Below, piece after piece: positions 35,633 through 44,208 of a DNA stretch of 49,787 nucleotides. The notes beneath the pieces were generated by a model. That model worked only from the letters and a program-made list of their open reading frames with translations, was not told the DNA's origin and did no database searches. The position numbers were made by a program, and so were the translations under genes. The stretch's first letter is position 1. Every line of letters begins with the position of its first letter. Source of the stretch: Candidatus Binatia bacterium (GTDB taxonomy: Bacteria > Desulfobacterota > Binatia > UBA1149 > JAJCZL01); the NCBI GenBank assembly GCA_028278325.1, contig JANQEO010000053.1, positions 1 through 49,787 on the forward strand, written 5' to 3'.

Positions 35633-36145
35633 ATGAAGTCGAGCAGACTCTTTGAAGCCCAGCTGACAAGACGACAGTTCCTGATCGGCGCCGTCGCCCT
35701 CGGCGCTATCGGATCGATACCGGCAACCGCCAGGCGGCTCTGGGCCGAGTTGGGGGTCGACCAGCTCGCCCTGCTCGAACAGTCCGAGTTCGTCTATATT
35801 TCGTCGACGCGCCAGGACGGGACACTCGGCGAGCCGGCTGAGATCTGGTTCTTCATGCATGAAGGCGATCTCTTCGTCGGTACGCGGCCGGATTCGTGGC
35901 GGGTCAAACGGATCGGTTGGGGTCGTCCGCAAGCGAAGATCTGGATCGGCAAGCGAGACGGGCCGTCCTATCGCGCCATCGGATCCATCGAGAAGGACCC
36001 TGCCATCCAAGCCAAGCTTCTCGAGACCTACGCGAAGAAGTATCCCAAGGGCTGGAAGAAGTGGGAGAAGAGCTTCCGCGAGGGCTTCGCCGACGGCAAC
36101 AGGGTGCTCGTGCGCTACCGCGTGTCGACTGAGCCGCAGAGCTAG
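35633..36145 (+). CDS. Tat-exported flavin-binding split-barrel-like protein
   Basis: A 170-residue protein resembling the pyridoxamine-phosphate-oxidase / FMN-binding split-barrel family (EFVYISSTRQDGTLGEPAEIWFFMHEGDLFVGTRPDSWRVKRI, then a basic helical C-terminus). It carries a twin-arginine type signal, TRRQFLIGAVALGAIGS, at residues 12-28, so a folded, cofactor-loaded form may be exported; this is unusual for the family. Followed after 11 bases by a membrane protein whose tail resembles a deazaflavin-nitroreductase domain. Confidence 0.75.
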   Translation: MKSSRLFEAQLTRRQFLIGAVALGAIGSIPATARRLWAELGVDQLALLEQSEFVYISSTRQDGTLGEPAEIWFFMHEGDLFVGTRPDSWRVKRIGWGRPQAKIWIGKRDGPSYRAIGSIEKDPAIQAKLLETYAKKYPKGWKKWEKSFREGFADGNRVLVRYRVSTEPQS

Positions 36146-36156
36146 CGTTTCGCCGT

Positions 36157-36741
36157 TTGTCTTCGAAGATTCAGACGATACTTGGCTGCGCGCTCCTCGC
36201 CCTCGGCGTCACTGTTTTCGCAGTTCGTCTCCTACACGAAGGCGCCTATGCCGTGCCGGGCGGGACGAACCTGTTCGCCGGGTTGGGCGCGCTGCTGCTC
36301 GGCGGTTTGCTGGTACTACCGGCGACGCCACGTTGGCTTGGATGGCTTGCGGTGGCGGCCAGCCCAGTGGTGCTCTTCCTCGGGCTCTACGCTACGATGG
36401 CGGAACTGGAAGAGGTGGTCTCGCTCTACGCGACGGATAGCGCCGGCAACCCGGCGGAGCTACGCCTCTGGATCGTAGACCGCGAAGACGGCGAGTGGGT
36501 GGGGATGCCGCGATGGAAGGCACTCGAGCACACTCTGGATGGAGCGCGCCTGCAGATGCTCAGGAGTGGGGAGACCCGGTGCGTCGTGCCGGTGCTTCAC
36601 GAGGACCGCGAGACCGTCAGGGCGATCCATGCACTCAAGGTCGAGAAGTATGCGGTGGCTCGGGGCGCTGCAGCAATCGGCCTCTACCCCCGCGAAGCCA
36701 GGGAAACCACGGTCTCCCTCCGCTTCGATCCCTGCCCGTGA
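36157..36741 (+). CDS. Membrane protein with DUF385-like C-terminal domain
   Basis: 194 residues. The N-terminal part has three hydrophobic helices (about 7-25, 37-55, 60-82). The C-terminal 110 residues (ELRLWIVDREDGEWVGMPRWK...LQMLRSGETRCVVPVLHEDRETVRAIHALKVEKYAVARG) resemble the deazaflavin/F420-dependent nitroreductase-like DUF385 group, though the match is by pattern memory only. TTG start at 36157; no clear ribosome-binding site. It probably forms a pair with the preceding FMN-barrel-like gene. Confidence 0.65.
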   Translation: MSSKIQTILGCALLALGVTVFAVRLLHEGAYAVPGGTNLFAGLGALLLGGLLVLPATPRWLGWLAVAASPVVLFLGLYATMAELEEVVSLYATDSAGNPAELRLWIVDREDGEWVGMPRWKALEHTLDGARLQMLRSGETRCVVPVLHEDRETVRAIHALKVEKYAVARGAAAIGLYPREARETTVSLRFDPCP

Positions 36742-36798
36742 ACTAACGCCGACGACGACCATGGCAACGGCTAGCGGTCCGCTGTAAGACTCGCCGCC

Positions 36799-37713
36799 AT
36801 GATTCCGGCAGAAGAAACCTTCGACGGCACCTGGCCGTTTGCACCGAAGTTCAGCACCGTAGCAGGGTTTCGTCAGCACTATGTGGATGAAGGCCCGCGC
36901 GACGGCGAGATCATCGTGTGCCTGCACGGGGAGCCCACCTGGGGCTACCTCTATCGCAACTTCATTCCGCCGCTGGCCGCAGACTACCGGGTGGTGGTTC
37001 CCGACCACATGGGTTTCGGGAAGTCTGAAACGCCTCAGGACCGCGAATACACGCTGCGTACCCACGTTGAGAACCTCGAGAAGTTCATCGATGATCTGGG
37101 GCTGAATGAGATCACCTTCGTGGTCCAGGACTGGGGCGGCCCGATCTCGGGCGCCTACACGATGCGCAATCCTGAACGCGTGAAGCGCTGTTTCCTCATG
37201 AATACGTTGTTCGGTTACGGCGGCGGTGCCAATCCCGAAGAGAAAACGCCGTGGTTTCAGTGGATCGAGAAACACGAGAACGCCGGCACCCTCCAAGGCA
37301 TTCTCGGAGAGATGGGCTCGACAGTGCTATCAGTGATGAAGATCATCGGCTTCCAGAACTCCGCTGCGGTCGATGAGACCTGGATTCGTGCCTACTCCAT
37401 GCCCTTTCCGGATCGCGAAAGCTGCATCGGCGCCATCAACTTCCCGCTCGATGTCCACTACCAGCGCTTTCTCCCGTTCCTCTTCGACCTGATGGAGTCG
37501 GGCAATGTGGAAAAGGTGAAGGCCAAGCCCGCCATGCTCGTATCCGGCGATATGGATTTCGGCATCTCGCCCGAACAGGCGATCACTGACTTCAAGGGGC
37601 TGTGGCCGGATGCGCCTATCGTGAAGACGCCGGGGGTCGGTCACTTCTGCCAGGAAGACATCCCTGAGACCTTGGTGGCGCTAATCCAGGGGTTCGTGCA
37701 GGCGAACCCGTAA
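36799..37713 (+). CDS. Alpha/beta hydrolase, haloalkane-dehalogenase-like
   Basis: 304 residues with the full catalytic layout: oxyanion motif HGEPTW at 43-48, nucleophile Asp111 in VVQDWGGP, and catalytic His282 in GVGHFCQED. The Asp nucleophile followed by Trp, with HGEPTW, is typical of haloalkane dehalogenases and of related epoxide/ester hydrolases. DhlA-like enzymes use the Trp after the nucleophile to hold halide, and that Trp is present (Trp112). Substrate unproven. It is alone on the plus strand, facing the DsbA-like pair. Confidence 0.88.
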   Translation: MIPAEETFDGTWPFAPKFSTVAGFRQHYVDEGPRDGEIIVCLHGEPTWGYLYRNFIPPLAADYRVVVPDHMGFGKSETPQDREYTLRTHVENLEKFIDDLGLNEITFVVQDWGGPISGAYTMRNPERVKRCFLMNTLFGYGGGANPEEKTPWFQWIEKHENAGTLQGILGEMGSTVLSVMKIIGFQNSAAVDETWIRAYSMPFPDRESCIGAINFPLDVHYQRFLPFLFDLMESGNVEKVKAKPAMLVSGDMDFGISPEQAITDFKGLWPDAPIVKTPGVGHFCQEDIPETLVALIQGFVQANP

Positions 37714-37732
37714 GAGGCCGGTTCACTCGGAA

Positions 37733-38323
37733 TCAGATCGGCGGCGGCCCGCTTCGATCGGTGAGCAGCCAGCGGATCATTGGTAGATGCTGTCGTCCAA
37801 GGAAAGTCTGTCCATCGACGACGTACATCGGCACCGTGAACACTCCCTTCTCGGCGAGCACGTCCCGGACTTCCTCGAGTGCGGCGGCGGGCTTGCCGTC
37901 GAATCCCGGCGCGCCGCAAGTGTCGAGAATGCTCACGATGGCCTCCGCGTCGTCGAGAGCCAGAGTTCCTTGCCAGAACTTTCTAAAGACGGCCTGTGCG
38001 TACTCGACGCCTTTGTTCTCGTGGTTAGCCCAGAGAAGCCCGGATAGCGCGATAGTCGAGTCGACGTCCTCTGCTCGTGCGGCGAGCTCGATGCCCTGCA
38101 CCCGGGCGTAGCGCGCAATGTCTGCGGCTGTATACTCGGCGCGAACGCGTGCGTGACGTTCTTTGACGGTCTCTTCACCCGCAGGCCGCTGGGGGCGCCT
38201 TGTCACCGGAACCCGGTACGGCAACACGATGAGTGGCGCGTCGATTTCCTCGGCCAGAGCAACGGTCGGACTGAGGGCCAGATACGACTGCGCGCTCGTG
38301 AAGTCGATCGCGAGTTTGATCAT
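37733..38323 (-). CDS. DsbA-family / 2-hydroxychromene-2-carboxylate isomerase-like protein (copy 2)
   Basis: A 196-residue thioredoxin-fold protein with inserted helical domain, as in HCCA isomerase and kappa-class GST. The N-terminal active-site loop reads IDFTSAQSYLA (Ser10 in the position of the catalytic Ser/Cys), and the cis-proline loop is TVPMYVVDGQTFLGRQHLPMI. There is no CxxC, so it is not a disulfide oxidase. The ATG at 38323 overlaps the stop of the upstream paralogue (ATGA), so the two are coupled. Confidence 0.83.
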   Translation of the reverse strand: MIKLAIDFTSAQSYLALSPTVALAEEIDAPLIVLPYRVPVTRRPQRPAGEETVKERHARVRAEYTAADIARYARVQGIELAARAEDVDSTIALSGLLWANHENKGVEYAQAVFRKFWQGTLALDDAEAIVSILDTCGAPGFDGKPAAALEEVRDVLAEKGVFTVPMYVVDGQTFLGRQHLPMIRWLLTDRSGPPPI

Positions 38324-39018
38324 GCTTCCCGGCCGCCCTGCTCCGGGAAGTGCATGCAGGCGATGTCCGGTGCGGGCCCCTGGCGGCCACCCAGCAACCA
38401 GCGAACCATCGGCAGGTGCTCCCGGCCGAAGAAGATCTCGCCTTCGATCACATAGGTGGGAACGCCGAAGATCCCCGCGGGATGCAGCGCCGCCTGCAGT
38501 GCATCGTGGCGGACACGGCCGTCGCCGTGGGCGAAATCGGTAAACGACGTCACGTCGGCGCCAGCTGCGGCCAGCGCAGCCTCGAGTACGTTGATGTCCT
38601 CGATGTCGAGCTCCCGGCGCCAGAAGCGTTCGTAGACCCGATCGATATACGCCTTGAGCACGGTGCGCCCCTGGTCCTTCGCGAACAGCATGCCGATACC
38701 GGCGAGGGACGAATCCCAGATTTTCTGCGTGCCATATAGCAGTATGTCCTTGAGCCGCGCGTAGCGTTTGGCATCCATGTAAGCGTAGCGAACCGCCGAC
38801 CATTGGTAGTTGCTACGCTGACTCTCGACGACCTTCCCCGACTTGCTCGTCTTGGCAGAGCCGAGATAGCTCGGAATATTGAGGGCCAACGGCCGCCAGT
38901 CGATCTCGATCCCGAAGTCGTCCTCAAGCTGATAGGTAGGATCCTTGGCGAGGTAGGCGTAGGGACTCTTGAAGTCGAGATAAACGATCAGCGGTTTGTC
39001 GGAGGTCAGAGGATCCAC
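38320..39018 (-). CDS. DsbA-family / 2-hydroxychromene-2-carboxylate isomerase-like protein (copy 1)
   Basis: A 232-residue paralogue of the next gene: the loop YLDFKSPYAYLA has the SPYAYL pattern of HCCA isomerases, and the cis-proline loop is GVPTYVIEGEIFFGREHLPMVRWLL, nearly the same as in its neighbour. The family uses glutathione and acts in naphthalene-type aromatic catabolism or glutathione conjugation; the substrate here is unknown. GTG start at 39018. Probably duplicated in place. Confidence 0.85.
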   Translation of the reverse strand: MDPLTSDKPLIVYLDFKSPYAYLAKDPTYQLEDDFGIEIDWRPLALNIPSYLGSAKTSKSGKVVESQRSNYQWSAVRYAYMDAKRYARLKDILLYGTQKIWDSSLAGIGMLFAKDQGRTVLKAYIDRVYERFWRRELDIEDINVLEAALAAAGADVTSFTDFAHGDGRVRHDALQAALHPAGIFGVPTYVIEGEIFFGREHLPMVRWLLGGRQGPAPDIACMHFPEQGGREA

Positions 39019-39091
39019 GAGCGCATGATAGGCACGCCGACTGATTCGTGCGAATCGCCGACGATCTTGCGTCGAGAGTTGTCGTAACAGT

Positions 39092-39565
39092 CTATTGGGA
39101 GAACGTCTGGAACGTCATGAAGCGTTCGATCAACTTGGTGTAGTCGCTCGGCTGCTGGTCGAACAGCGCGTCTTCGGCATCCGGCCGGAACCACGGCTGC
39201 GCGCTGCGCATCCAGATGTGGCCCGCTGGACGTACCCACGAAGTATCGTCGAGAGTTCCCGCTCTCAGGCTGTAGAACCCTATCGATGGACTCTGTCCGT
39301 TCACGATCCGCGTACCGCACGCTCCGCAGAACAAACCGTAGCGTTCGTTGCCCGAGTCGGACGTCCACGTGACCCGCGACGGGTCACCCTCGGTGAACGA
39401 AAAGCCGCTTTCGGGCACAGTCGCGGACAGAACGAATGCACTGCCCGTCTGCGTCTGACAGTTGGTACAGTGGCAGGCGTATACCATCAGCGGTGGCTCT
39501 GACGCGCTGTACGCCAGCGTCCCGCACTGGCATCGACCGATCAGAGGCAAGGAAATCGTGTTCAT
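39092..39565 (-). CDS. GFA family zinc protein (Gfa/CENP-V fold)
   Basis: 157 residues with the zinc-site cysteines of the glutathione-dependent formaldehyde-activating family: Cys12 and Cys14 (CQC), Cys31, Cys33 and Cys36 (CHCTNC), Cys80 and Cys83 (CGAC). The family name does not guarantee formaldehyde activity. ATG at 39565. Upstream of the two glutathione-related DsbA-like genes on the same strand, with 73 bases between, so a glutathione theme is possible. Confidence 0.9.
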   Translation of the reverse strand: MNTISLPLIGRCQCGTLAYSASEPPLMVYACHCTNCQTQTGSAFVLSATVPESGFSFTEGDPSRVTWTSDSGNERYGLFCGACGTRIVNGQSPSIGFYSLRAGTLDDTSWVRPAGHIWMRSAQPWFRPDAEDALFDQQPSDYTKLIERFMTFQTFSQ

Positions 39566-39668
39566 GCAGGGCTACCCATAGTGATCATGCCGCTAACCGG
39601 ACCTTAAGGGAACGTGCCCCGTCCGCTAGGCTGCCTTAGCCGGGGAAGTAGGCAATAAGAATGGCACG

Positions 39669-42600
39669 GTGAGCTTCTACGACGACGTGACTCGCGCAAA
39701 GCGGCTCCTGGGCGAGCAGGGCCGTGTCTCCGTCTCGGGCCTAATGCGCGAGTTCGGCCTAGACCAGGCGGGTGTCGACCAGCTCGTCGAGGAACTCGTC
39801 GACGTTCAGGGTGTGGCCTCGCGCAACGGCAACGTGCTGGCGTCTACTGAAAATCACTCCGCCGCTGCAGTAAGTGAAGCTAACCCGGCGGGTATCGAGC
39901 CTCGGACGTTCACGCCGCGACATCTCGCAGACAAGATTCTACAGTCCAAGGCCACCCTGGAAGGCGAGCGCAAGCAGGTAACAGTGCTGTTTGCCGACGT
40001 AAAAGGGTCGATGGAGGTCGCCGAGCACCTAGACCCGGAGGAATGGAGCGCCATCATGCAGCGCTTCTTCACGATTCTCTCCGAAGGTGTCGTGCGATTC
40101 GAAGGGTTTGTCGACAAGTTCACGGGCGACGGCATCATGGCCCTTTTCGGCGCGCCGATCGCGCACGAAGATCACGCGCGACGTGCCTGTTATTCGGCGC
40201 TACACCTGCGCGAAGAGTTGCGCGAGTTCGGCAACGAGGTGAAGCGGCGCAGCGGCGTGGACTTCGCAGTGCGAATAGGTCTCAACTCCGGCGATGTCGT
40301 AGTGGGCTCCATAGGTGACGATCTGCGCATGGAATACACTGCGCAGGGCCACACCGTCGGCCTGGCGCAACGCATGGAATCGCTGGCGGCTGGCGGCAGC
40401 ATCTACGTCAGTGACGCAACGGCCGATCTCGTCCGTGATTTTTTTGCGCTGGAGGACCTGGGGACGTTTGCGATCAAGGGGTCCTCGGAGGCCCTTCGGG
40501 TCCATGATCTCCGGGGTGCCTCCGGGATCCACACCCAGTTCGACCTCGCGAAGGCTCGCGGCCTGTCGGAGTTCGTCGGGCGAGCGAAGGAGATGACCCT
40601 GCTGGACACCGCGCTCGAGCAAGCCTTCGCCGGGCCGGGGCGCACGGTAGGAGTGGTTGCCGAGGCAGGAACCGGCAAGAGTCGCCTTTGCTACGAGTTC
40701 GTTGAGCGCTGCCGCGCGCGCGGGATACCCGTTTACGAGGCCAGGGGGATCGCGCACGGTACTCGGGTCCCCTTGCTGCCCGCGATCGAGCTGTTGCGCT
40801 CGTTCTTCGGACTCGACGAGCGCGACGACGAGCGCGTAGCTCGTGAAAAGATAGCCGGCCGCGTGTTGCTTCTCGACGACACTTTACACGAGGACCTGCC
40901 GATACTCTTCGACATTCTCGGTGTGCCGGATCCGGAGCATCCTCTGCCGTCGATGGACCCCGACGCCCTCAAGCGCCGTTTGTACTCGATCATCCGCAGG
41001 CTCGCGAAACTCGATGGTGATCGGCACCCGAGCGTGACCTTCATCGACGACATGCACTGGGTGGATGAGGCCAGCGATGCGTTTTTCGAACAGGTCATCG
41101 AAGGCAACGCGCTCTCGAAGAGCCTTGCCGTCGTCAACTTCCGTCCTGAGTACAGCGCCCGCTGGATGCAACAGTCACATTACCAGCAGATCTCGTTGCT
41201 GCCGCTATCCGAAGAAGCGCTCCGCTCGATGCTGCATGACCTGCTCGGGGATCATCCGAGCGTTCGTGCGCTCGGTGGCACGATCCACGAACGCACCGCC
41301 GGCAATCCCTTTTTCATCGAGGAAATCGTGCGCTCTCTCGTGGACGCGGGTCATTTGAAGGGCGTCCGGGGGGCCTACACTCTTGTCTCACCGATAGCTG
41401 AAGTGCCGATCCCGCAGAGTGTGCGGGCCGTGCTTGCCGCGCGTATCGATCGGCTTGAATCGCGCGAAAAGCAAGTACTCCAGGCGGCATCCGTGATAGC
41501 GAGGACCTTCCGCGAACGCCTGCTCGCACATACTCTCGACATCCCGGCGAGCGAGGTGAGCGAGGCGCTCAGGCACCTACAAGACGCGGAGTTCCTCTAC
41601 GAGACAGCTCTGTATCCCGAACGTGAGTTCATGTTCAAGCACCCGCTTACCCAGGAAGTCGCCGATGCCTCGCAACTCGAGGCACAGCGCAAACGCGCAC
41701 ACGCGCGCGTGGCGCGGGCGATCGAAGAACTGGATGCCGACCATTTGGACGACCGCGCCGCACTGCTCGCGGAACACTGGGAAGCGGCGGGCGAACCGCG
41801 CCTGGCGGCACGATGGCATGCTCGCGCCGCCGACCGAATCCGGACGACGGACTATGCGCAGGCGTTTGCCCATTGGTGCCGAGTTGACGCGCTCTTGAGA
41901 GAGGCGAAGGCCGATTCGGGGACTGAGACCATCGGGTTGCAGAGCCGAAGCTTCCTCGCGCTGATCCATTTCGGGTTTCGCGTTTCGGCTGCCGAGGAGT
42001 TCATGGAGGACGTCTTTGCGCGCGGGCGCGCATTCTACGAGGCCCGTGGTGACGATCGTTCGTTGGCGGGGCTCATCGGGGCTTACGGTGCGTTGCTGCA
42101 AGCACGAGGAGGGTTGCGCGACTATCTCGCGTGCGCTCGCGAAGCCGCGGCGATCGCCCGCAGGGCCGACGACGACGTGGCACGGGCGGGGGTGGGGCTC
42201 GAGCTGAGTTGGGCATGTCTGCTCTGTGGCGAGCTATCCGAAGCAACGGAGTCCGCGGACGAGGCGATAGCGCTGGCGGGTAACGACGTGGCGTTCGGTG
42301 CCGAGGTCGCCGGGTATAGTCCACTCCTCGCCTCTCTCGGCCTGATCTCGTACGCGCCGTTTCTCATGGGGCAGGTATCGGAGGCGAGCCGGCGTCTCGA
42401 GCGCGCCACCGCCTTGCTCGAGCCGAGCACTCCCGCGGAGACGGTCGGTTGGGTCAACCTGTGGCGCATCGAGCTGGAAGTCGCTCGCGGCGATCTCGAT
42501 TCAGCCCGACGGTTGGCACGTTGGCAGTTGGAGTTGATGCCGCGAGTGGGAAGCCAGTTTGAAGAGGTATCGGTGCGGCGGTTTGCAAGCGTGGGCTATC

Positions 42601-43067
42601 TAGCCTGCGGCGAGTGGCAGCAGGCCTGGGATTTGCTCGACACTGCTCGTAACCTCGGGCGTGAGAGGCGAACAGCTTTAGACGTCGTGAACCTGACGAG
42701 CTGGGCACCGCCTTTGGCACGCGCCGGCTTGGGCGATCTCGACGGTGCCAAGGCGCTTGCCGACGAGGCGGTCGCCGAGTGCCGGGACAAGCGAGCATGG
42801 GTCTCTCTCGCCCGGGCGTACCTTACTCGCGCGGTGATTTCCCGCATGTCCGGCAAGCGCGATGCTGCGCTCAGCGAGCTGGAAGCCGCCGAGCGTCTGG
42901 TCGAGCAGACCGATGCACGACTGTTCCTACCGGTCATCTATGAGCAACGCGGGCGACTATCGACGTCGTCCGATGCGCGTGAGCATTGGCTACGCTCCGC
43001 ACGCTCGCTCTATGACGAGATGGGCAACGCCGGTATCGCGGCCTACTTCGAGCTGGACGGCCGGTGA
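39669..43067 (+). CDS. Class III nucleotide cyclase-AAA ATPase-TPR-like signalling protein
   Basis: 1132 residues. Order: an N-terminal helical/winged-helix-like region (1-60), a cyclase homology domain (about 100-280), an AAA/NACHT-like ATPase with Walker A AEAGTGKS (331-338) and Walker B VTFIDDMHW, then about 500 residues of helical repeats. Cyclase residues: metal Asp110 (FADVKGS) and Asp154 (FTGDG), Lys150, Thr224 in the base-selecting position and Arg235 are present, but the transition-state Asn is Gly231 (GHTVGLAQRM). Activity may be reduced or absent. GTG start. It is alone and unlinked to an obvious partner. Confidence 0.88.
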   Translation: MSFYDDVTRAKRLLGEQGRVSVSGLMREFGLDQAGVDQLVEELVDVQGVASRNGNVLASTENHSAAAVSEANPAGIEPRTFTPRHLADKILQSKATLEGERKQVTVLFADVKGSMEVAEHLDPEEWSAIMQRFFTILSEGVVRFEGFVDKFTGDGIMALFGAPIAHEDHARRACYSALHLREELREFGNEVKRRSGVDFAVRIGLNSGDVVVGSIGDDLRMEYTAQGHTVGLAQRMESLAAGGSIYVSDATADLVRDFFALEDLGTFAIKGSSEALRVHDLRGASGIHTQFDLAKARGLSEFVGRAKEMTLLDTALEQAFAGPGRTVGVVAEAGTGKSRLCYEFVERCRARGIPVYEARGIAHGTRVPLLPAIELLRSFFGLDERDDERVAREKIAGRVLLLDDTLHEDLPILFDILGVPDPEHPLPSMDPDALKRRLYSIIRRLAKLDGDRHPSVTFIDDMHWVDEASDAFFEQVIEGNALSKSLAVVNFRPEYSARWMQQSHYQQISLLPLSEEALRSMLHDLLGDHPSVRALGGTIHERTAGNPFFIEEIVRSLVDAGHLKGVRGAYTLVSPIAEVPIPQSVRAVLAARIDRLESREKQVLQAASVIARTFRERLLAHTLDIPASEVSEALRHLQDAEFLYETALYPEREFMFKHPLTQEVADASQLEAQRKRAHARVARAIEELDADHLDDRAALLAEHWEAAGEPRLAARWHARAADRIRTTDYAQAFAHWCRVDALLREAKADSGTETIGLQSRSFLALIHFGFRVSAAEEFMEDVFARGRAFYEARGDDRSLAGLIGAYGALLQARGGLRDYLACAREAAAIARRADDDVARAGVGLELSWACLLCGELSEATESADEAIALAGNDVAFGAEVAGYSPLLASLGLISYAPFLMGQVSEASRRLERATALLEPSTPAETVGWVNLWRIELEVARGDLDSARRLARWQLELMPRVGSQFEEVSVRRFASVGYLACGEWQQAWDLLDTARNLGRERRTALDVVNLTSWAPPLARAGLGDLDGAKALADEAVAECRDKRAWVSLARAYLTRAVISRMSGKRDAALSELEAAERLVEQTDARLFLPVIYEQRGRLSTSSDAREHWLRSARSLYDEMGNAGIAAYFELDGR

Positions 43068-43122
43068 CCGAGAGCGTCTGGGGACGCGACGGTGCCCTGC
43101 GTAGATTACGAGGAGGAACGAC

Positions 43123-43542
43123 ATGACGAACGAAGAGTTGGTAAGAACCGCATGCAAGGTCGTTTGGACCGACGGGGATGTTTCGCGGATCGGCGAGTTT
43201 TACTCCGATGACTTCGAGTCCGACTACCCGATGACGGATTGGGGTGAGGGCCTGGATGGAATCAAGAATCTGGCAGTGCTGCAACGCGAAGCCTTCCCTG
43301 ACTATCGAGAACACATCGACGAGCTGATCGACGGCGGAGACAAGATCGTCGTCGTTCTGACGATCCGGGGCACGCATACGGGCGCGTTTCACGACATGGC
43401 TCCGACCGGGAAGTCGTTCGAGATCAGGGACGTCACCATTTGCGAGTGCAAGAACGGCAAGATCGTGAAGCAGTCAGGGCTGAGTGACTACCTCACTGCC
43501 TTCGTTCAGCTAGGCGTAGTCGAGCTGCCCGGCGCATCCTAG
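43123..43542 (+). CDS. SnoaL-like polyketide-cyclase / ester-cyclase family protein
   Basis: A 139-residue NTF2-fold protein. The pattern VWTDGDVSRIGEFYSDDFESDYP...GLDGIKNLAVLQREAFPDYREHIDELIDGGDKIVVVLTIRGTHTGAFHDMAPTGKSFEIRDVTICECKNGKIVKQ is typical of SnoaL-like ester cyclases, which range from cyclases to isomerases and binding proteins. ATG at 43123 with a strong GAGGAGGAA ribosome-binding site. It lies 84 bases before the styrene-oxide-isomerase homologue, likely in the same transcript. Confidence 0.87.
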   Translation: MTNEELVRTACKVVWTDGDVSRIGEFYSDDFESDYPMTDWGEGLDGIKNLAVLQREAFPDYREHIDELIDGGDKIVVVLTIRGTHTGAFHDMAPTGKSFEIRDVTICECKNGKIVKQSGLSDYLTAFVQLGVVELPGAS

Positions 43543-43626
43543 TCGAGCGAGTCGCGAAGGAGTCTGTCGAAAAACCTGGCGTTACCTCCATCGATGTAGT
43601 CTGATCCGGCCCCAAAGGAGAGGGTT

Positions 43627-44109
43627 ATGGATCAACGACAACGTCGCATGGTTGGCCACGGTGCCATCGTAACGATCTTCGGCTTGCTGGCCGGCTTCGG
43701 CCTGGTGATGAGTCTCATCGGCGGATTCGAGATTCTCCCGGGCGTGCTCCTCGAGTTCGAAGTGCCAGGCGATCCACGGGCGTGGGCTCGCACACACGCC
43801 GGTGGCTTGATGAACGGCTTGCTCGTTTTTGCAGGTGCCCTTCTTCTGTGGGCGCTGGAGTTGCCCGACCGTACCGCCAAGCACCTGTATTGGATGCTGG
43901 TGGGAACCGGTTACGCCAATACGATCTTCTACTGGGGAGGCATGTTTGCGCCGAGTCGTGCTCTGACCTTCGGTGACAATCGTCTGGGCGAGTCGAACAT
44001 CGCCGGCGTTATAGGCCTGGCACCGGCCCTCATATTCGCGTTCATAACCACGATTGCGATGATTATGATCGCCATGCACGCGTTCAGGCGGGTGAGTGCC
44101 GTCGACTGA
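43627..44109 (+). CDS. Styrene-oxide-isomerase (StyC) homologue
   Basis: A 160-residue, four-helix membrane protein. Alignment from memory with StyC is strong: GHG near residue 10, GGFEILPGVLLEFEVPGDPRAWARTHAGGLMNG, then ANTIFYWGGMFAPSRALTFGDN. StyC is a haem-b enzyme that rearranges epoxides to aldehydes (Meinwald rearrangement). The haem ligand His58 of StyC matches His57 here, Asn64 matches Asn63 and Tyr103 matches Tyr102, but Asp95 is Thr94. ATG at 43627 with AAGGAGAGGG. No styA/styB monooxygenase is visible nearby, so the substrate epoxide is unknown. Confidence 0.8.
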   Translation: MDQRQRRMVGHGAIVTIFGLLAGFGLVMSLIGGFEILPGVLLEFEVPGDPRAWARTHAGGLMNGLLVFAGALLLWALELPDRTAKHLYWMLVGTGYANTIFYWGGMFAPSRALTFGDNRLGESNIAGVIGLAPALIFAFITTIAMIMIAMHAFRRVSAVD

Positions 44110-44208
44110 ACGGCGGCGTCAGGCCGGCGAAGCGCACTGCTGGTTGGATTTCGTCCTTTATCTCTTGAGAGGGGCTACAGATCGGCTTCGACTGGCCATA
44201 GACTAGAC

